DNA from: JBBRVP01 sp038246785
GTDB taxonomy: Bacteria; Actinomycetota; Actinomycetes; Jiangellales; Jiangellaceae
Reading direction: 5' to 3'
Assembly: GCA_038246785.1 (NCBI GenBank)
Contig: JBBRVP010000004.1
Span: 62,001-126,000 of the forward strand
DNA length: 64,000 nt
Shown here: in pieces, positions 60,175 to 64,000 of the stretch
Layout: every line of letters begins with the position of its first letter
How positions within the stretch are numbered: the stretch's first letter is position 1
Made by a program: the position numbers and the translations under genes
Notes under the pieces: model-generated
What the model was told of the DNA's origin: nothing
Databases searched by the model: none
Seen by the model: the letters and a program-made list of their open reading frames with translations, nothing else

Positions 60175-60918
60175 GTGGCCAGGCGGCGTACGGCGGCCCG
60201 CATAGCCACGGCGGTCGTGCTCGCCGGGGCCGGCCTGCTGTTCATCACCAGCGCGGAGAACGCCGGTGGCACCGACCTGCGCGGTGGGCGCTACGGCGAC
60301 CTGGCCGACCTCATCCGCGCCGCGGCGTCGCGCAGCGACCGGCTTGCCGACACGCTCGCGTCTCTGCGCTCGGAGGTCCGGCGGCTCACCGACGGCGGCG
60401 TGGCGGGTGGGCCCGCCGGCGCGCTGGCGGACGCCGAGGCCCACACCGCGTCCGCCGTCGGGCTGGGGGCGGTGCGCGGACCGGCCGTGGAGGTCACCCT
60501 GGACGACGCGGAGGTGCCGGAGACGCTGCCCGAGGGCACGACCGTGGACGACTTCCTCGTCCACCAGCAGGACGTCGAGGGGGTGCTCAACGCGTTGTGG
60601 GTCGGCGGCGCCGAGGCGGTCACCGTCATGGGCCACCGGCTTACCACGACGAGCGCCGTACGCTGTGTCGGGCCTGTCCTGCTGCTCGACGGCCGCACCT
60701 ACTACCCGCCGTACCGCATCGACGCGATCGGCGACGTGGGCCGCATGCAGGCGGCGCTCGACTCCTCGCCCGAGGTCTCTTCCTATCGCCAGTGGGCCGA
60801 CGCGCTGGGTCTCGGCTACCGCGTCGTCGAGCGCGGCGTCATCGACATGTCGGCGTACGACGGCCCGGTGCGCCTGGCCGTCGCGACCCCGCGCCCGACA
60901 GCGACGCCGCAGCCATGA
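60175..60918 (+). CDS. DUF881 family membrane protein
   Basis: The 247-aa protein has one N-terminal span (IATAVVLAGAGLLFITSA). An extracellular domain with the DUF881 pattern follows: LADLIRAAASRSDRLADTLASLRSEVRRL (coiled-coil), GPAVEVTLDDAEVP, VVLNALWVGGAEAVTVMG-like sequence and LDGRTYYPPYRIDAIGD. Function unknown; homologues (Rv0012) are found between crgA and trpG. The start is GTG 60175. It ends 34 bp before trpG. Confidence 0.88.
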   Translation: MARRRTAARIATAVVLAGAGLLFITSAENAGGTDLRGGRYGDLADLIRAAASRSDRLADTLASLRSEVRRLTDGGVAGGPAGALADAEAHTASAVGLGAVRGPAVEVTLDDAEVPETLPEGTTVDDFLVHQQDVEGVLNALWVGGAEAVTVMGHRLTTTSAVRCVGPVLLLDGRTYYPPYRIDAIGDVGRMQAALDSSPEVSSYRQWADALGLGYRVVERGVIDMSAYDGPVRLAVATPRPTATPQP

Positions 60919-60952
60919 TCGCGGGCCTCGCCGGCGCTGGCAGGATGTGGCG

Positions 60953-61642
60953 GTGAGCCTTCCCACGCGGTCCGGGCCGCGGGCCCGCCGCATCCTCGTC
61001 GTCGACAACTACGACAGCTTCGTGTTCAACCTCGTGCACTACCTCGCCCAGCTCGGGGCCGGGTGCACCGTTCTGCGCAACGACGTGGTCGACCTCGACG
61101 AGGTGCCCGGCTTCGACGGCGTGCTGCTCTCGCCGGGCCCCGGTACTCCCGAGCTGGCAGGGGTCTGTGTCGAGCTGGTGCGGCGCCACGGTGCGCAGGT
61201 GCCGGTGCTCGGCGTCTGCCTCGGGTTGCAGGCGATCGCCGTCGCCTACGGGGGACGGGTCGGCCCTGCCCCCGAGCTGGTCCACGGCAAGACGAGTCTC
61301 GTGCACCACAGCGGCGCCGGAGTACTCGCCGCCGTGCCGAATCCGTTCACTGCGACGCGCTACCACTCGCTGGCGGTCGACCCGACGGCGGTGCCGGCCG
61401 AGCTGGAGGTGACTGCCCGCAGCGGCGAGGTCGTGATGGCGGCCCGGCACCGGGACCTCCCCGTCGAAGGCGTCCAGTTCCACCCGGAGTCGGTGCTCAC
61501 CGAGTGCGGGCACCAGATGATGGCCAACTGGCTGGTCGCCTGCGGGGACCCGGACGCCGTCGGGCGGGCCGCCGGGCTGGGGCCGGTCGTCGCCCACCCG
61601 CCGGATCCGGCGCCGGCACTCACGACCGCACCCACGCGCTGA
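60953..61642 (+). CDS. trpG: glutamine amidotransferase, anthranilate/aminodeoxychorismate synthase component II
   Basis: This class I glutamine amidotransferase supplies ammonia for anthranilate or 4-amino-4-deoxychorismate. The 229-aa protein has ILVVDNYDSFVFNLVHYL, then LSPGPGTP, the nucleophile Cys in LGVCLGLQAIA and the His-Glu pair in VQFHPESVLT. It is named for its syntenic M. tuberculosis gene (Rv0013); pabA is equally possible as no component I is nearby. The C-terminal 30 residues are Pro/Ala-rich. It is convergent with pknB (5-bp gap). Confidence 0.92.
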   Translation: MSLPTRSGPRARRILVVDNYDSFVFNLVHYLAQLGAGCTVLRNDVVDLDEVPGFDGVLLSPGPGTPELAGVCVELVRRHGAQVPVLGVCLGLQAIAVAYGGRVGPAPELVHGKTSLVHHSGAGVLAAVPNPFTATRYHSLAVDPTAVPAELEVTARSGEVVMAARHRDLPVEGVQFHPESVLTECGHQMMANWLVACGDPDAVGRAAGLGPVVAHPPDPAPALTTAPTR

Positions 61643-61647
61643 AGCGC

Positions 61648-63444
61648 TCAGGTGGGGTTGGGCGTCGTCTGGGTGGCCGTCGGTGTGGGGCTCTTGGTCG
61701 GTGTGGGGGTCTTGGTCGGTGTGGGCGTCTGGCTGGGCGTCTGGCTCGGTGTCTGCGTCGGTGTCCGGGACGGGGTCTGCGTCGGCGTGGGGGCCACCGC
61801 GACGTAGAGGATCACCGTGTCGCCCTGCGCCGCGGTGGTGCCGCCGGTCGGCGCCTGCTCCAGCACCCGCCCGACCGGCTGGGTGCTCGTGCGACCGCGT
61901 ACGTCGGGCTTCAACCCCAGCGCGTCGAGGGCCGCCTCTGCCGCCGCGCGGTCCTGGCCCACCACGTCGGGCACCTGCACCTCGCCGCTGGACACGGTGA
62001 CCGCCACGGTGCTGTTCACGGTGACCTCCTGGCCGGCCGCCGGGTCGCTGGAGAGCACCTGGCCCTCCGGTTTCGTGCTGGACTCCTTGGCCTGCTCGCC
62101 GAGGCGCAGCCCCACCGAGCGCAGCTTCTCGGCAGCCGCCTGCAGCGACAGCCCCTCCAGCACCGGCACCACCGCGGTCTTCGGTCCGAGCGACACCGTG
62201 ATCGTGACGGTGCTGCCCGGCGCGACAAAGACGCCCGCCTTTGGTACTTGGTCGGTTACCTCGTTGCGGGGCGCAACGGCACTGGTGGCGGCCTTGACTT
62301 CGACATTGAGGTGCCGGTCGCTCAGCTGGCTCTCCGCCTGCGCCCGCTGGAGGCCCACCACGGGCGGCACCGAGACCTTCGCGTCGGCGGGGTTGTCGCG
62401 GAAGACCAGCCATCCGACGAGCGCGGCCAGCGCCACGGCGAGGACTCCGAGCACCGCGACCAGCACCCAACGCCGCCGCGCGCCGGCGTCCTCCTCGTCC
62501 GGCGGGAGCGCCAGCGCGTCGTCTTGGACCACCGGGGCTACCGGGGGGGACGGCGCCCGGGGCATCAGCTCGGTGGTGCCCTCGTCGCCGCCCCGAGGCG
62601 GCAGGCCGGCCAGCACCCGCTCGATGTCGGCGCGCATCTCCGCGGCGCTCTGGTAGCGCGCCTCCCGCTCCTTGGCGAGTGCGGTGAGCGCCACCTGGTC
62701 GATCTCGGGCGGGATCGAGGGGTCGTGGGCCGACGGCGGCTCCGGCAGGTCTCGGACGTGCGCCACCGCGACGGACACCACGGAGTCGCCGACGAACGGC
62801 GGGCGCCCGGTCAGCAGCTCATAGGCCAGGCAGCCGGTGCTGTAGAGGTCGCTGCGAGCGTCGGCCTGCTCCCCGCGTGCCTGCTCGGGGGAGAGGTACT
62901 GCGCCGTGCCGAGCACCGCGGCCGTCTGCGTCATCGTCGCGCCGGTGTCGTAGAGCGCCCGGGCGATGCCGAAGTCCATGACCTTGACGTCGCCCCGGGT
63001 GGTCACCATGACGTTGGCCGGCTTGATGTCACGGTGGATGATGCCGGCGCGGTGGCTGTAGTCGAGCGCGTCCAGGACGCCGAGCGTGATCTCGAGGACC
63101 CGCTCCTGCGTCAACCGCACGTCGGGGTCGCGCAGCAGGTCGCGCAGCGTGCGTCCCTCGACGTACTCCATGACGATGTACGGCACGCGCGACCCGTCCA
63201 GCGCGTCCTCACCGGTGTCGTAGACGGCCACCACGTTCGGGTGGTTGAGCGCCGCCGCCGACTGCGCTTCGCGGCGGAACCTCGCCTGGAACGTCGCGTC
63301 CTCGGTGAGGTCGAGCCGAAGCGTCTTGACCGCGACCCGACGTCCGAGCCGCAGGTCTTCACCACGGCGCACCTCGGCCATGCCACCGCGCCCGAGCAAC
63401 TCGTGCAGCTGGTAGCGATCATCGAGCAGCGGGGACTCGGTCAT
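61648..63444 (-). CDS. pknB: serine/threonine protein kinase PknB with PASTA domains
   Basis: PknB senses muropeptides or lipid II and phosphorylates division and cell-wall proteins. The 598-aa protein starts at ATG 63444 and has the kinase domain ([31 protein letters not shown], and activation loop [19 protein letters not shown]). One membrane span ([23 protein letters not shown]) and three PASTA repeats (about 355-555) follow, then a 45-residue Thr/Pro-rich tail. M. tuberculosis PknB has four PASTA domains and no such tail. ATGA overlap with pknA. Confidence 0.95.
   Translation of the reverse strand: MTESPLLDDRYQLHELLGRGGMAEVRRGEDLRLGRRVAVKTLRLDLTEDATFQARFRREAQSAAALNHPNVVAVYDTGEDALDGSRVPYIVMEYVEGRTLRDLLRDPDVRLTQERVLEITLGVLDALDYSHRAGIIHRDIKPANVMVTTRGDVKVMDFGIARALYDTGATMTQTAAVLGTAQYLSPEQARGEQADARSDLYSTGCLAYELLTGRPPFVGDSVVSVAVAHVRDLPEPPSAHDPSIPPEIDQVALTALAKEREARYQSAAEMRADIERVLAGLPPRGGDEGTTELMPRAPSPPVAPVVQDDALALPPDEEDAGARRRWVLVAVLGVLAVALAALVGWLVFRDNPADAKVSVPPVVGLQRAQAESQLSDRHLNVEVKAATSAVAPRNEVTDQVPKAGVFVAPGSTVTITVSLGPKTAVVPVLEGLSLQAAAEKLRSVGLRLGEQAKESSTKPEGQVLSSDPAAGQEVTVNSTVAVTVSSGEVQVPDVVGQDRAAAEAALDALGLKPDVRGRTSTQPVGRVLEQAPTGGTTAAQGDTVILYVAVAPTPTQTPSRTPTQTPSQTPSQTPTPTKTPTPTKSPTPTATQTTPNPT
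61676..61795. repeat. low-complexity Thr/Pro-coding repeat at the pknB 3' end
   Basis: Repeats of GGTGTGGGCGTC-like 6-12-bp units encode [12 protein letters not shown] series. They are imperfect and in frame. Confidence 0.8.
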
Positions 63445-64000
63445 CGGTGGGTCTCCTGGACCTGCTCGGCGCGGTCGTGGCCCGCAGCCGCCGCGGCCGG
63501 GGCCACGGCCGGCGCGGCCGTCGTGGTGGAGGGCTTCGGTGTCGTCGTGCGGGCCGGCGTCGGCGTGGGGGACGTTCGGGACGGGTTGGGGGTGCTGGAC
63601 GTGCGGGTCGACGTGGGCGTGGTAGTGCGGCTGGCCGGGGCGGTAGCGCTCGGCGGGGGGGTGCGGTGTGTGGTCGACGACTCGGCCGGGCTGGTGTGCG
63701 AGGGTGCCGGGCTGGTCGGCGCCGGGCTCGTCGGCGCAAGGCTGGTCGGGGCCGGGGTGGCCGGACCGGGCGCGGCCTGCTCGCCCTGTCTGGACACCAG
63801 CGACCAGGCGAGCCACCCGACGAGCACGACGAGGGCGGCGACCAGCGCCCAGACCCAGCGGGGACTGTGCGGGGAGCCGGGTAACGCGTCGTCCGCTCCG
63901 GCCGCCGCGACCGGATCCTCCGCCGGCAGCGCGGCGGTCGCCGGCGGCAGCACCGCGGTGGGCGGCACGCCGGGGGTGGTGGGCATCAACGGCACCGTGT
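63441..64000 (-). CDS. pknA: serine/threonine protein kinase PknA, C-terminal part (partial)
   Basis: The frame is open to the window end, so only about 185 C-terminal residues are seen. They comprise a Pro/Ala linker, one membrane span (WVWALVAALVVLVGWLAWSLV) and about 110 extracellular residues of Ser/Thr/Pro-rich low-complexity sequence. The kinase domain lies outside. Assignment as PknA rests on the standard pknA-pknB order and the ATGA overlap; the sequence alone would not prove it. Confidence 0.75.
   Translation of the reverse strand, partial: TVPLMPTTPGVPPTAVLPPATAALPAEDPVAAAGADDALPGSPHSPRWVWALVAALVVLVGWLAWSLVSRQGEQAAPGPATPAPTSLAPTSPAPTSPAPSHTSPAESSTTHRTPPPSATAPASRTTTPTSTRTSSTPNPSRTSPTPTPARTTTPKPSTTTAAPAVAPAAAAAGHDRAEQVQETHR

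Overview
The window is chromosomal DNA of a very GC-rich actinobacterium (class Actinomycetes; genus not identifiable by eye). The evidence is the canonical actinobacterial replication-origin block, many GTG starts, translationally coupled GTGA/ATGA overlaps, CCA-less tRNAs, an ino1-PadR pair, and cydABDC and aa3-oxidase operons of actinobacterial type. Nearly all of the sequence is coding. No prophage, insertion sequence, CRISPR array or rRNA was seen.

Region 1 (1-11.5 kb, mostly + strand) starts with the pxpABC 5-oxoprolinase genes. A GNAT acetyltransferase and a glycerate kinase are divergent with only 17 bp between them. A perfect 25-bp palindrome separates the kinase from an ErpA-like Fe-S carrier, a PfkB-family sugar kinase and ctaC-ctaD (aa3 oxidase subunits II and I). 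This order resembles the M. tuberculosis Rv2205c-Rv2200c neighbourhood. Then come DUF488, a 7Fe ferredoxin coupled to a cysteine-bearing HTH regulator, a YdeI fragment and a DinB/pentapeptide protein. Region 2 (11.7-19.8 kb) holds cydD-cydC-cydA-cydB on the - strand, divergent from padR-ino1 (+). A perfect 10-bp dyad that looks like a PadR operator lies between them.

Region 3 (20-38.2 kb) is the left arm of the origin block: cca(-), then a DUF6049 protein, murJ, a pseudokinase, sigM, its anti-sigma factor, trxB and trxA (+). Relative to M. tuberculosis, the mutT4 gene (between cca and DUF6049) and the cwlM gene (after trxA) are absent from their usual places. The cwlM position is taken by an alpha/beta hydrolase, a 910-aa MalT/LAL-type LuxR regulator, a 77-aa protein and a DUF4386 membrane protein, the most accessory-looking part of the window. 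A GNAT, a frameshifted PLP aminotransferase and a Ddl-like ATP-grasp ligase follow.

Region 4 (38.4-64 kb) is the origin core. On the - strand it reads rpmH-rnpA-yidD-yidC-jag-rsmG-parA-parB, with three parS-like sites inside the genes. On the + strand it reads dnaA, oriC with DnaA boxes, dnaN, gnd, recF, a DciA-like DUF721 gene, gyrB, gyrA, DUF3566, tRNA-Ile, a DLW-39 protein and tRNA-Ala. Beyond these are a DUF5324-like repeat protein(-), a cyclophilin and a rhomboid that has lost its catalytic residues (+), crgA(-), DUF881 and trpG (+), then pknB and the end of pknA (-). Together these genes cover replication initiation, supercoiling, segregation, membrane-protein insertion, redox control and envelope or division signalling. 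No clearly new multi-gene system was found. The best leads are the LAL island with its dyad, the rhomboid and kinase pseudoenzymes, the long palindromes, and parS and DnaA boxes in unexpected places.
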